A stretch of 13,507 nucleotides of DNA from an uncultured beta proteobacterium (GCA_903859265.1 CAIOLZ010000277.1:1-13507), one strand, 5' to 3'. Shown: positions 1 through 7,165, numbered from the stretch's first letter. A program made the numbers and translations. The notes: generated by a model not told the origin, from the sequence alone.

Positions 1-374
1 GTGAAGTCGCGGGTTTTTTCAATGTCTTGCACGAACGCGTCGAGCAGGTCTTCGAGTAGCGGCACAGGGAGCTGGTGTTGCGCAATGGCGGATTGCAGGT
101 GGGTAAACACGTTCGACCAACGTGCGTCCAACAAGGGTTGCGAGGTGTTCGCGGTGGTGGCTTGGGCAACGATCTGCAGCTGAGCCCGGTAGTCCGCCAA
201 AGCCTGGAGCCGGTCGGCGCTGCTGCAGTAGCCTTCATCGGCGATGTCGTCGGCAGTACGCGCAAAGTGGTAGATCGCTGCAATGGGCGGCCGCAAACGC
301 GGTGGGCACAAGACAGATGCCACCGGAAAGTTTTCGTAATGCTGAATCGGTGGAGCTTCGTCGAGTGGCGGCAT
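1..374 (-). CDS. hpnC: HpnC-like squalene/hydroxysqualene synthase, N-terminal part (cut by window edge)
   Basis: Reading leftward from the ATG at 374-372, the frame stays open for 124 codons to the window edge, so only the N-terminal part is visible (the family is usually about 280 residues). The product carries the family opening 'HYENFPVAS' (residues 12-20), then 'LCPPRLRPPIAAIY' and the first aspartate-rich motif DDIADE at residues 42-47, which in squalene/phytoene synthases binds the magnesium-diphosphate of the prenyl substrate. In the bacterial three-enzyme route HpnD makes presqualene diphosphate, HpnC converts it to hydroxysqualene and HpnE reduces that to squalene for hopanoid synthesis. 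The family is confident; HpnC rather than HpnD rests on the N-terminal style and on memory of Burkholderiales homologues. No strong ribosome site precedes the ATG. The gene is divergent from the RND operon and shares a 160-base intergenic region with it. Confidence 0.85.
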   Translation of the reverse strand, partial: MPPLDEAPPIQHYENFPVASVLCPPRLRPPIAAIYHFARTADDIADEGYCSSADRLQALADYRAQLQIVAQATTANTSQPLLDARWSNVFTHLQSAIAQHQLPVPLLEDLLDAFVQDIEKTRDF

Positions 375-417
375 GGTGGTTGGATTTTGCCTGCTGGCGC
401 AGACACCTTTGTGTCGC

Positions 418-446
418 TTGACACCCCTTTGCAAATCCCCTAAATT
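418..446 (+). promoter_or_regulatory. sigma70 promoter of the RND efflux operon
   Basis: A perfect -35 hexamer TTGACA (418-423) is followed, after exactly 17 bases, by the -10 hexamer TAAATT (441-446, 4 of 6 to TATAAT). The predicted transcription start is near 453, giving a leader of about 80 bases before the ATG at 535. It faces the membrane-fusion protein gene. Confidence 0.7.
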
Positions 447-466
447 ACTAACCTGTCGGTCATTAA
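445..466. promoter_or_regulatory. imperfect palindrome over -10/+1, TetR-type operator candidate
   Basis: The 22-base element has the symmetric form TTAnTnACC-nnnn-GGTnAnTAA (7 of 11 base pairs symmetric). It begins in the last two bases of the -10 hexamer and covers the predicted transcription start, where a bound repressor would block initiation. Size, symmetry and the ACC/GGT core are typical of TetR-family operators, which commonly control RND pumps. No regulator gene is in the window, so the binding protein is inferred. Confidence 0.45.
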
Positions 467-534
467 TTAACGGGTTGGATGAACAGCCACCCCGGTTTTC
501 CTGCAGTTACCCCCACATTTTTCGCTTTTCAACC

Positions 535-1647
535 ATGCCATTCAAGCCAATTTACATCCTGACCGCGGCTGCGGTTGCCGCCTTTGTTGTGGGCGGCTGC
601 TCCGAGCATGTTCCTGCGGAAGAGCCGGTCCGCGCCGTCAAAGTTATTACGGTTGGCGCTGATGGCATGCACACCGGTGCGCAATACGCGGGCGAAGTCC
701 GTGCGCGCGTGGAGTCGCAATTGGGCTTTCGGGTGGCAGGCAAGATCATCCGGCGCAGCGTGGAATTGGGGCAGCGCGTCAAGGCCGGAGAAGTTTTGGC
801 CCAACTCGATCCGCAGGATTACAAATTGCAAGCCGACGCAGCGCGGGCGCAACTGGCGGCTGCGGCAACCAACCGCGACCTCGCTGTGGCTGACTTCAAG
901 CGCTACAAAGATCTGAAAGAACAAAACTTCATCAGCGCAGCGGAGCTGGATCGTCGTGAAACGGCCCTGAAATCGGCCGTCGCCCAATACGATCAGGCGC
1001 AGGCCCAGTTCACTAGCCAGGGCAATCAGGCCGGCTACACCACACTGGTGTCCGATGTTTCGGGTGTCATAACGTCGGTCGATGCGGAAGTGGGACAGGT
1101 CGTGGGCGCGGGAGCGCCGGTCATCCGGGTTGCACAGGACGGTCCGCGCGACGTTGTCTTCTCGGTGCAGGAGGACAAAATTGGTCTGATCAAACCAGGC
1201 TCCAGTGCCGAAGTCCGGGCCTGGTCCAGCCCGATCCGGGCGCAGGGTACCGTGCGTGAAGTGGCGGCCAGCGCCGATCCGGTGACTCGCACGTTTGCCG
1301 TCAAAGTAGGGTTGGACGGCCAAGACGCATTGCCACTGGGAACTACGGTCTCGGTCATCGCCAAGGCGCTGGATCGCAGCGGCGTGCAGGTGATCAAGGT
1401 GCCCACCAGCGCATTGCGCCGTGACGGGCAACGGACCGCCGTCTGGGTACTGAACCCGAAAGACATGACGGTCAATCTGCAGACCGTCGAGGTATCGACT
1501 GCCGACGGCAATGACGTTGTGATCGCCAGTGGCCTGCAGCCCGGCATGCAGGTGGTTGCAGCTGGCGTACATGTGTTGTCGCCTGGCCAAAAGGTCACGC
1601 TCTACCAGGACCGATATGCCAAGGCGCCGGGGCAGGCCCATGAATAG
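535..1647 (+). CDS. RND efflux membrane-fusion (periplasmic adaptor) lipoprotein
   Basis: This 370-residue protein is the periplasmic adaptor of an RND tripartite pump, bridging the inner-membrane permease to an outer-membrane channel. The start at 535 is chosen over an upstream in-frame ATG at 373 because it places a lipoprotein signal directly at the N-terminus: short basic segment, hydrophobic stretch (about residues 6-20) and lipobox V-G-G-C with Cys22 as the lipidation site. After it come a biotinyl/lipoyl-like half-domain (about 55-95, containing 'GFRVAGKI' and 'GQRVKAGEVLAQLDP'), an Ala/Gln-rich alpha-helical hairpin (about 95-165), the second lipoyl half ('SDVSGVI..GQVVGAGAPV', about 175-200), a beta-barrel and a membrane-proximal domain. 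The layout matches the AcrA/MexA (HlyD-like) family. No clear Shine-Dalgarno sequence is visible. The stop overlaps the permease start by 8 bases, indicating translational coupling. The substrate cannot be told from sequence. Confidence 0.9.
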   Translation: MPFKPIYILTAAAVAAFVVGGCSEHVPAEEPVRAVKVITVGADGMHTGAQYAGEVRARVESQLGFRVAGKIIRRSVELGQRVKAGEVLAQLDPQDYKLQADAARAQLAAAATNRDLAVADFKRYKDLKEQNFISAAELDRRETALKSAVAQYDQAQAQFTSQGNQAGYTTLVSDVSGVITSVDAEVGQVVGAGAPVIRVAQDGPRDVVFSVQEDKIGLIKPGSSAEVRAWSSPIRAQGTVREVAASADPVTRTFAVKVGLDGQDALPLGTTVSVIAKALDRSGVQVIKVPTSALRRDGQRTAVWVLNPKDMTVNLQTVEVSTADGNDVVIASGLQPGMQVVAAGVHVLSPGQKVTLYQDRYAKAPGQAHE

Positions 1648-4600
1648 CCAGCCCGGTGCGCCCAAAGAAGCCTTTAACCTGTCCAGGTGGGCGCTGGAGC
1701 ATGGCCCCCTGACGCGTTACCTCATGGTGGTGCTCATGGTGTTGGGTGTGGCGGCCTACTTCCAGCTGGGGCAGGACGAGGATCCGCCATTTACGTTTCG
1801 CGCCATGGTGGTTCAAACCAACTGGCCGGGGGCGACTGCGCAACAGGTTGCTGAACAGGTCACCGACAAACTTGAGCGCACTTTGCAGGAAGTGCCCTAC
1901 GCCGACAAAATCCGCAGTTATTCGAAGCCCGGCGAGTCCCAAATCACGCTGGAGCTCAAAGACAACTCCAGTCCGTCCGAAGTGGCCAACGTCTGGTACA
2001 CCGTGCGCAAAAAAATCAACGACATGCGCTACCAGCTTCCGGCCGGCGTGCAGGGGCCGTTTTTCAACGATGATTTTGGCGACGTGTATGGCGTGATCTA
2101 CGCGCTGCAGGGTGATGGTTTCACGTATGCGGAACTCAAGGCATTTGCCGACGATGTGCGCCAGGACCTGCTGCGCGTGCCCGATGTCGCCAAGGTCGAG
2201 CAATTCGGCGTGCAGGACGAAAAGCTCTATATCGAAATTTCGCAAAAAAGGCTGGCCCAGATGGGCCTGGACATGAACCAGGTTTTGTCGCAACTGGGCC
2301 AGCAAAATGCGGTTGAAAGTGCCGGTGCGGTGCACACTCCGCTCGATATCGTCCAGGTCCGGGTGGCCGGGCAATTCAACGCCGTCGAACAACTGCGCGC
2401 CATGCCCATTCGCGGCAGTTCAGGCAAGCAGTTGAGGCTCGGCGATATTGCAGATGTGCGCCAGGATTACATCGATCCGCCCAGCGTGAAAGTCATGCAC
2501 CAGGGCCAGCAGGTCATCGCCCTGGGGGTCTCCATGGCCAAGGGAGGCGACATTATTGCCCTGGGCAAAGCGCTTAAAGCTGCGTCGCTCAAGATTGGAA
2601 AAGACCTGCCCGCAGGTGTCGAGCTGGTGCAGATTCAGGACCAGCCCAAGGCAGTGTCCACCTCGGTGGCGGAATTTGTGCACACGCTGATCGAAGCAGT
2701 GGTGATCGTTCTGGCGGTCAGTTTTATATCGCTGGGTTTTCACCGCAGACCGGGAACCCATCCTCTGTGGCGCCGCTATTACATCGACTTTCGTCCGGGT
2801 CTGGTGGTCGGCATCACGATCCCGCTGGTGTTGGCGGTCACCTTTCTGGCGATGCACTACTTCGGGATTGGCCTGCACAAAATATCACTTGGCTCGCTCA
2901 TCATCGCCCTGGGTTTGCTGGTCGATGACGCCATCATTGCGGTGGAAATGATGGTGCACAAAATGGAGGAGGGCTACGACAAGGTGCGTGCCGCGACTTT
3001 TGCCTATGAGGTGACCGCAATGCCGATGCTGACGGGCACGCTGATCACGGGTGCGGGCTTTTTGCCGATTGGCATCGCCAAGTCGGTGACCGGTGAATAC
3101 ACCTTCGCCATCTTCGCAGTCACCGTCATCGCGCTGCTGCTGAGCTGGATTGTGTCGGTCTATTTTGTTCCCTACCTGGGAACCGTGTTGCTGCAGGCGC
3201 GGCCCACTGCCTATTTCAACCACGATGGCACAGTTGTTACCGAAGCCCATCGGGAGAGCTACACCTCGCCTTTTTATACGGGCTTCAAGCGCCTTCTGAA
3301 CTGGTGCATTACCCACCGATGGATCACCATTGGAATCACGATTTTCGTGTTCGTCATGGGCATAGTCGGCATGGGCAAGGTGCAGCAACAGTTCTTCCCT
3401 GATTCCAGCCGTCTGGAAGTGCTGGTGGAGCTGTGGTTTCCGGAGGGCACGTCGTTTGCCGCCAACGAAGAAGTTACCAAGCGCGTGGAGCGCCGCCTGC
3501 GGGAAGCTGAGGGCGTGGCTTCTGTGACGACCTGGATCGGTTCTGGCTTGCCCCGTTTTTATCTCTCCTTGAATCAGGTGTTCCCCCAAACCAACGTTTC
3601 GCAAGTCATGGTGATTGCCAAGGACCTCAAGGCCCGTGAAGCCCTCCGGCTGGATTTACCGGTGCTGCTGGCCCATGAATTTCCGGAGGTGCGCGGTCGC
3701 GTGCAGTTGTTGCCCAACGGCCCACCCGTGGCCTATCCGGTGCAGTTCCGCGTTGCTGGCACGGACCCGATTGCGCTGCGGGCCTACGCAGACGAGGTCA
3801 AATCCGCCATGTTGTCGAGCCCCAACACACGGGGCGTCAATGACAACTGGAACGAGTCCATCAAGGTGCTGCGGCTGGAGGTGGACCAGTCCAAAGCGCG
3901 GGCGCTGGGCGTGACCAGCCAATCGATCGCGCAGGCCGCCAAGGCGATTCTGGAGGGTGCCACGGTCGGCCAGTATCAGGAGGGCGACAAACTCATCGAT
4001 ATCGTGTTGCGCCAGCCACTGGAGGAGCGCAGCGCGATCACGGATATTGGCAACGCTTACCTGCCCACCAGCAGTGGTAAATCGATTCCGCTGACCCAGA
4101 TTGCCAAGCCGGTTTTCGGCTGGGAGCCGGGCGTGATGTGGCGTGAAAATCGCGATTACGCTATCACCGTGCAATGCGACATCGTGGAGGGCCTGCAGGG
4201 CGCCACCGTCACCGATGAATTGCTCCCCAAATTGCGTGCGCTGAGCGCCAAATGGCCACCCGGTTACCGGATTGAAGTCGCCGGGGCGGTGGAGGAAAGT
4301 TCCAAGGGTTCAGCGTCCATTGTGGTGGGCGTGCCCATCATGTTGTTCATTACTTTTACCCTGTTGATGCTTCAGTTGCACAGCTTCAGCCGTGCTGTGC
4401 TGGTGTTCTTGACCGGGCCTCTGGGAATTGCCGGAGTGGCCGGTGCCTTACTGATTCTGAACCGGCCGTTCGGCTTTGTTGCCTTGCTGGGCGTAATTGC
4501 CCTGATGGGCATGATCCAGCGCAACTCGGTGATTTTGATCGACCAGATTGAGCAAGACCGTTCTCACGGAATACCCGCCTGGGAGGCCATCGTGGGCTCC

Positions 4601-4807
4601 ACGGTGCGGCGTTTGCGCCCTATTGTGCTTACTGCGGCTGCGGCTGTGCTGGCCATGATCCCGCTCTCGCGTTCCGTGTTCTGGGGCCCGATGGCTGTTG
4701 CCATCATGGGTGGGCTGATCGTTGCCACTGTATTGACATTGCTGGCTTTGCCGGCCATGTATGCCGCCTGTTTTCGCGTAAATCGGGATACACCCGGTGC
4801 AGGTTAA
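1640..4807 (+). CDS. RND efflux pump inner-membrane permease (AcrB/HAE1-like)
   Basis: The 1055-residue length and plan fit a proton-driven RND permease: TM1 near residues 25-42, a large periplasmic porter domain, a block of five TM segments (about 347-515), a second porter loop, and a final TM block (about 893-1045). Start 1640 gives the usual family N-terminus 'FNLSRWALEHGPLTRYLM' and overlaps the adaptor gene by 8 bases; an in-frame ATG at 1529 lies deep inside the adaptor and is rejected. TM4 has the proton-relay pair D429-D430 in 'GLLVDDAII'. In TM10 the AcrB lysine K940 aligns with R961 in 'IQRNSVILID'. The loop between TM2 and TM3 carries extra basic/aromatic residues (about 367-386) compared with AcrB. 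The 'GQDEDPPF' motif near residue 44 marks a proteobacterial subfamily of unassigned substrate. No outer-membrane factor gene is adjacent, so the pump probably borrows a TolC-like channel. Confidence 0.93.
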   Translation: MNSQPGAPKEAFNLSRWALEHGPLTRYLMVVLMVLGVAAYFQLGQDEDPPFTFRAMVVQTNWPGATAQQVAEQVTDKLERTLQEVPYADKIRSYSKPGESQITLELKDNSSPSEVANVWYTVRKKINDMRYQLPAGVQGPFFNDDFGDVYGVIYALQGDGFTYAELKAFADDVRQDLLRVPDVAKVEQFGVQDEKLYIEISQKRLAQMGLDMNQVLSQLGQQNAVESAGAVHTPLDIVQVRVAGQFNAVEQLRAMPIRGSSGKQLRLGDIADVRQDYIDPPSVKVMHQGQQVIALGVSMAKGGDIIALGKALKAASLKIGKDLPAGVELVQIQDQPKAVSTSVAEFVHTLIEAVVIVLAVSFISLGFHRRPGTHPLWRRYYIDFRPGLVVGITIPLVLAVTFLAMHYFGIGLHKISLGSLIIALGLLVDDAIIAVEMMVHKMEEGYDKVRAATFAYEVTAMPMLTGTLITGAGFLPIGIAKSVTGEYTFAIFAVTVIALLLSWIVSVYFVPYLGTVLLQARPTAYFNHDGTVVTEAHRESYTSPFYTGFKRLLNWCITHRWITIGITIFVFVMGIVGMGKVQQQFFPDSSRLEVLVELWFPEGTSFAANEEVTKRVERRLREAEGVASVTTWIGSGLPRFYLSLNQVFPQTNVSQVMVIAKDLKAREALRLDLPVLLAHEFPEVRGRVQLLPNGPPVAYPVQFRVAGTDPIALRAYADEVKSAMLSSPNTRGVNDNWNESIKVLRLEVDQSKARALGVTSQSIAQAAKAILEGATVGQYQEGDKLIDIVLRQPLEERSAITDIGNAYLPTSSGKSIPLTQIAKPVFGWEPGVMWRENRDYAITVQCDIVEGLQGATVTDELLPKLRALSAKWPPGYRIEVAGAVEESSKGSASIVVGVPIMLFITFTLLMLQLHSFSRAVLVFLTGPLGIAGVAGALLILNRPFGFVALLGVIALMGMIQRNSVILIDQIEQDRSHGIPAWEAIVGSTVRRLRPIVLTAAAAVLAMIPLSRSVFWGPMAVAIMGGLIVATVLTLLALPAMYAACFRVNRDTPGAG

Positions 4808-4810
4808 AAT
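4805..4810 (+). promoter_or_regulatory. weak -10-like hexamer, candidate promoter for tRNA-Leu/tig
   Basis: TAAAAT (5 of 6 to TATAAT) overlaps the permease stop codon 88 bases before the tRNA. No good -35 hexamer sits 16-18 bases upstream, so this is only a candidate. Confidence 0.2.
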
Positions 4811-4830
4811 CTGAGGCTGACCGGTTTCGT

Positions 4831-4897
4831 ATGGGTGGTCACGGCGCGCAGGCATGCAATTTGGATGCCGCAAACCTGAACACCCATTTTGTTTTTT
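4831..4897 (+). terminator. possible terminator of the RND operon, abutting tRNA-Leu
   Basis: ATGGGTG (4831-4837) can pair with CACCCAT (4881-4887), enclosing a smaller hairpin GGCAT/ATGCC (4851-4855/4865-4869). The outer stem runs straight into a T-rich tail (4887-4897) that ends at the first base of the tRNA. The outer loop is long (43 bases), so termination strength is uncertain. Confidence 0.35.
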
Positions 4898-4984
4898 GCG
4901 CGGGTGGCGAAATTGGTAGACGCACCAGGTTTAGGTCCTGACGGTAGCAATACTGTGCGGGTTCGAGTCCCGCCCCGCGCACCA
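4898..4984 (+). tRNA. tRNA-Leu(UAG)
   Basis: An 87-base class II tRNA with encoded CCA. The acceptor GCGCGGG (4898-4904) pairs with CCCGCGC (4974-4980), followed by A73 and CCA (4982-4984). The T arm is GCGGG-TTCGAGT-CCCGC. The anticodon loop TTTAGGT gives anticodon TAG (4932-4934), reading CUA and, with wobble, other CUN codons. The outermost anticodon-stem pair (27-43) is a C-A mismatch. A long variable arm confirms a leucine-type tRNA. No terminator follows before tig, 77 bases downstream, so both may be on one transcript. Confidence 0.96.
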
Positions 4985-5016
4985 CTTCACGTTTGTGAGA
5001 AATAGATCGACAGTCG

Positions 5017-5050
5017 CAACCCGGTAAGGGGCGGTTGTCTGCAACCTTTT
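5017..5050 (+). promoter_or_regulatory. tig leader with competing hairpins
   Basis: GGTTG (5033-5037) can pair with CAACC upstream (5017-5021) or with CAACC downstream (5042-5046), but not both. The downstream hairpin has a 4-base loop, is followed by TTTT (5047-5050) and lies next to the AGGAG ribosome site (5051-5055). This resembles a small attenuator or a switch affecting ribosome access, though the stems are only 5 bp. Confidence 0.3.
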
Positions 5051-5061
5051 AGGAGATAAGC

Positions 5062-6372
5062 ATGCCCGTAACTGTTGAAACCTTGGAAAAGCTGGAGCGC
5101 AAAATTACTTTGACTTTGCCGGTTGGCGCGATTCAGACGGAAGTCGATTCGCGCCTGCGCAAGCTTGCACGCACCGTGAAGATGGACGGTTTCCGTCCAG
5201 GTAAAGTCCCCATGAATGTCGTGGCACAGCGCTATGGTTATTCAGTCCATTACGAAGTCATGAACGACAAGGTCGGCGAGGCATTTGCCACAGCGGCCAA
5301 TGAAGCCAAGTTGCGCGTTGCCGGACAGCCGCGCATTACCGAAAGCACAACCGCCACCGATGGCCAAATGGCTTTCGATGCAATCTTTGAGGTTTATCCG
5401 GAAGTCAAGATTGGTGACCTCACCGGCGCGGTGATCGACAAGCTCAGCACGGAGGTGAGCGAAGCGGCGATTGACAAAACGGTTGAAATACTGCGCAAGC
5501 AACGCCGCACCTTTGCACAGCGCGCGCAGGATGCCGCGGCCCAGGACAGTGACCGGGTGACAGTGGATTTTGAAGGAAAAATTGACGGCGAACCTTTCGA
5601 AGGCGGCAAAGCTGCTGACTTCCAGTTCATCCTGGGCGACGGTCAGATGCTCAAAGAATTCGAAGAAGCCACGCGCGGCATGAAGGCGGGGGAAAGCAAG
5701 ACGTTTCCCCTGGCGTTCCCCGCCGAGTACCACGGCAAGGACGTAGCCGGCAAGACCGCCGACTTCCTGGTCACGCTCAAGAAAATTGAAGCCGCACATC
5801 TGCCAGAAGTCGATGGCGTGTTGGCCAAGTCCCTCGGTATTGCCGAAGCCACCGTCGAAGCGCTGCGTGCCGATATCCGCAAGAATCTGGAGCGTGAAGT
5901 CAAGCAGCGTTTGCTCAGCCGCAACAAGCAGGCCGTGATGGATGCATTGATCGCCAAGTCGGAACTCGACCTCCCCAAGTCCAGCGTTCAGGCCGAACTC
6001 GATCGCATGATCGAAGGCGCCCGGGCCGACCTCAAGCAGCGCGGTGTCAAAGACGCTGACAAAGCTCCGATTCCGGACGATATTTTCCGCCCCCAGGCAG
6101 AGCGCCGCGTACGCCTGGGTCTGGTCGTCGCCGAGTTGGTGCGCGCCAACAGCCTGATGGCAAAGCCCGAGCAGATCAAGGCCCACATTGACGAGCTGGC
6201 AGCGAGCTATGAAAAACCATCGGAAGTAGTGCGCTGGTATTACGGCGACAACCGCCGAATGGCCGAGGTGGAAGCCGTTGTCATTGAAAACAACGTGACC
6301 GAATTCGTGCTGTCAAAGGCACAGGTTTCGGAGAAGTCGGTTTCGTTTGATGAGCTGATGGCGCAAAACTGA
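5062..6372 (+). CDS. tig: trigger factor, ribosome-associated chaperone/prolyl isomerase
   Basis: The 436-residue product is trigger factor, the ATP-independent chaperone that sits at the ribosomal exit tunnel and receives nascent chains. The ribosome-docking signature 'GFRPGKVP' is at residues 43-50 in the N-terminal domain. The FKBP-like peptidyl-prolyl isomerase domain occupies about 155-245 ('DSDRVTVDFEGKIDGEPFEGG' through the 'FPAEYHGKDVAGKTADFLV' region), and the alpha-helical C-terminal arms follow to the end. Length is near that of E. coli Tig (432). The start is fixed by an AGGAG ribosome site six bases upstream and by homology to the family N-terminus. It opens the tig-clpP-clpX-lon block, a widespread order in proteobacteria; the gap to clpP is 137 bases and holds hairpins and a promoter candidate. 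Confidence 0.98.
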   Translation: MPVTVETLEKLERKITLTLPVGAIQTEVDSRLRKLARTVKMDGFRPGKVPMNVVAQRYGYSVHYEVMNDKVGEAFATAANEAKLRVAGQPRITESTTATDGQMAFDAIFEVYPEVKIGDLTGAVIDKLSTEVSEAAIDKTVEILRKQRRTFAQRAQDAAAQDSDRVTVDFEGKIDGEPFEGGKAADFQFILGDGQMLKEFEEATRGMKAGESKTFPLAFPAEYHGKDVAGKTADFLVTLKKIEAAHLPEVDGVLAKSLGIAEATVEALRADIRKNLEREVKQRLLSRNKQAVMDALIAKSELDLPKSSVQAELDRMIEGARADLKQRGVKDADKAPIPDDIFRPQAERRVRLGLVVAELVRANSLMAKPEQIKAHIDELAASYEKPSEVVRWYYGDNRRMAEVEAVVIENNVTEFVLSKAQVSEKSVSFDELMAQN

Positions 6373-6382
6373 TTGATGCGCA

Positions 6383-6408
6383 CAGCGCTCTGTCGCACCA
6401 GAGCGTTG
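6383..6408 (+). other. hairpin downstream of tig
   Basis: A 10-bp stem with one G-T wobble (6383-6392 with 6399-6408, core CGCTCTG/CAGAGCG) closes a six-base loop. It starts 10 bases after the tig stop. No T tract follows, so it is more likely a 3'-end stabilising or processing hairpin than a complete intrinsic terminator. Confidence 0.4.
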
Positions 6409-6414
6409 CAATGT

Positions 6415-6452
6415 GGGGCTTGTCCGGGCTTGCAGTTCCGGGCATTAGCCCC
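6415..6452 (+). other. long imperfect hairpin between tig and clpP
   Basis: GGGGCT-TGTCCGG (6415-6427) pairs with CCGGGCA-tt-AGCCCC (6438-6452): 13 base pairs with one wobble and a two-base bulge, loop of ten bases. The tail is only moderately T-rich. Its right arm contains the sigma32-like -10 element, so tig termination and clpP initiation may share this DNA. Confidence 0.4.
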
Positions 6453-6456
6453 ATTT
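6429..6456 (+). promoter_or_regulatory. sigma32 heat-shock promoter candidate for clpP
   Basis: CTTGCAG (6429-6435, 5 of 7 to CTTGAAA), a 13-base spacer, then CCCCATTT (6449-6456), an exact match to the sigma32 -10 consensus CCCCATNT. The predicted start is near 6463, giving a leader of about 47 bases. E. coli clpP is known to be heat-shock controlled by sigma32. A TTGACA at 6455-6460 overlaps it, but its best -10 partner (TACATT, 6481-6486) is 20 bases away. Confidence 0.6.
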
Positions 6457-6509
6457 GACATTTCAGTTTACGTTTTTGGGTACATTTGGGTGACAACTTT
6501 GGAGATCAT

Positions 6510-7139
6510 ATGAACGGGATTTACGGATCGGCCGGTACGCTGGAGCCACAGGGGCTGGGTATGGTGCCCATGGTCATCGAGCAATCGGGACGCGGGGAGC
6601 GGTCCTATGACATTTATTCACGCCTGCTCAAAGAACGCGTGATATTTCTGGTTGGCCCGGTCAATGACCAAACCGCCAATTTGGTGGTGGCGCAATTGCT
6701 CTTCCTGGAAAGCGAAAACCCGGACAAAGACATTTCCTTCTACATCAACTCGCCCGGCGGGTCGGTGAGTGCGGGTATGGCGATTTTTGACACCATGAAC
6801 TTCATCAAGCCAGATGTGTCCACTTTGTGCACCGGTATGGCCGCCAGCATGGGAGCATTTTTGCTGGCCGCAGGCGCCAAGGGCAAGCGTTTTTCACTGC
6901 CAAATTCCAAGGTCATGATCCACCAACCTTCCGGTGGCAGCCAGGGCCAGGCGACAGAAATTGAGATCGCTGCGCGCGAGATCCTGAAAACCCGCGAGCA
7001 ACTTAATCAGATTCTGGCCGACCGCACGGGCCAGACCCTCGAGCGCATTGCCCGTGATACGGAGCGGGATTACTACATGTCAGCCGAAGAAGCCAAAGAG
7101 TACGGTGTGGTGGATCAGGTGATTGCCAAGCGGCCTTGA
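6510..7139 (+). CDS. clpP: ATP-dependent Clp protease proteolytic subunit
   Basis: The 209-residue product forms the ClpP tetradecameric serine-protease chamber that degrades substrates unfolded by ClpX or ClpA. The triad is visible as Ser113 (GMAASMGAF), His138 (MIHQPSGG) and Asp187 (ERDYYMS); the spacings of 25 and 49 equal those of E. coli S97/H122/D171. By alignment with E. coli, a short propeptide would be removed after Leu16, leaving a mature start at 'GMVPMVIEQ'. The start at 6510 is chosen because TGGAG lies five bases upstream; an in-frame TTG at 6486 would add eight residues not typical of the family. A sigma32-like promoter lies upstream and an intrinsic terminator downstream, so clpP may be produced partly as its own transcript. 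Confidence 0.98.
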   Translation: MNGIYGSAGTLEPQGLGMVPMVIEQSGRGERSYDIYSRLLKERVIFLVGPVNDQTANLVVAQLLFLESENPDKDISFYINSPGGSVSAGMAIFDTMNFIKPDVSTLCTGMAASMGAFLLAAGAKGKRFSLPNSKVMIHQPSGGSQGQATEIEIAAREILKTREQLNQILADRTGQTLERIARDTERDYYMSAEEAKEYGVVDQVIAKRP

Positions 7140-7165
7140 TTCCTCGCAGTTGACTATCCCTGAAG

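Noticed and set aside
402..431. Repeated GACACCTTTG / GACACCCCTTTG and GACAC/GTGTC pairing near the RND promoter
   Set aside because: The units are short and inexact, with only two copies; likely chance beside the -35 element.
75..443. Plus-strand reading frames over the first 440 bases
   Set aside because: They have Trp/Arg/Cys-rich unfamiliar sequence and are shadows of the minus-strand HpnC gene and its upstream region.
373..534. N-terminal extension of the membrane-fusion protein
   Set aside because: It would cover the promoter and bury the lipoprotein signal peptide that begins at the ATG at 535.
529..1665. Long minus-strand frame opposite the membrane-fusion gene, and similar ones opposite tig, clpX and lon
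   Set aside because: They mirror well-identified plus-strand genes, have His/Arg/Gln-rich composition and no recognisable domain; typical of codon-position bias in fairly GC-rich genomes.
6486..6509. TTG start eight codons before the ClpP ATG
   Set aside because: The ATG at 6510 has a TGGAG ribosome site at proper spacing and gives the expected propeptide length.
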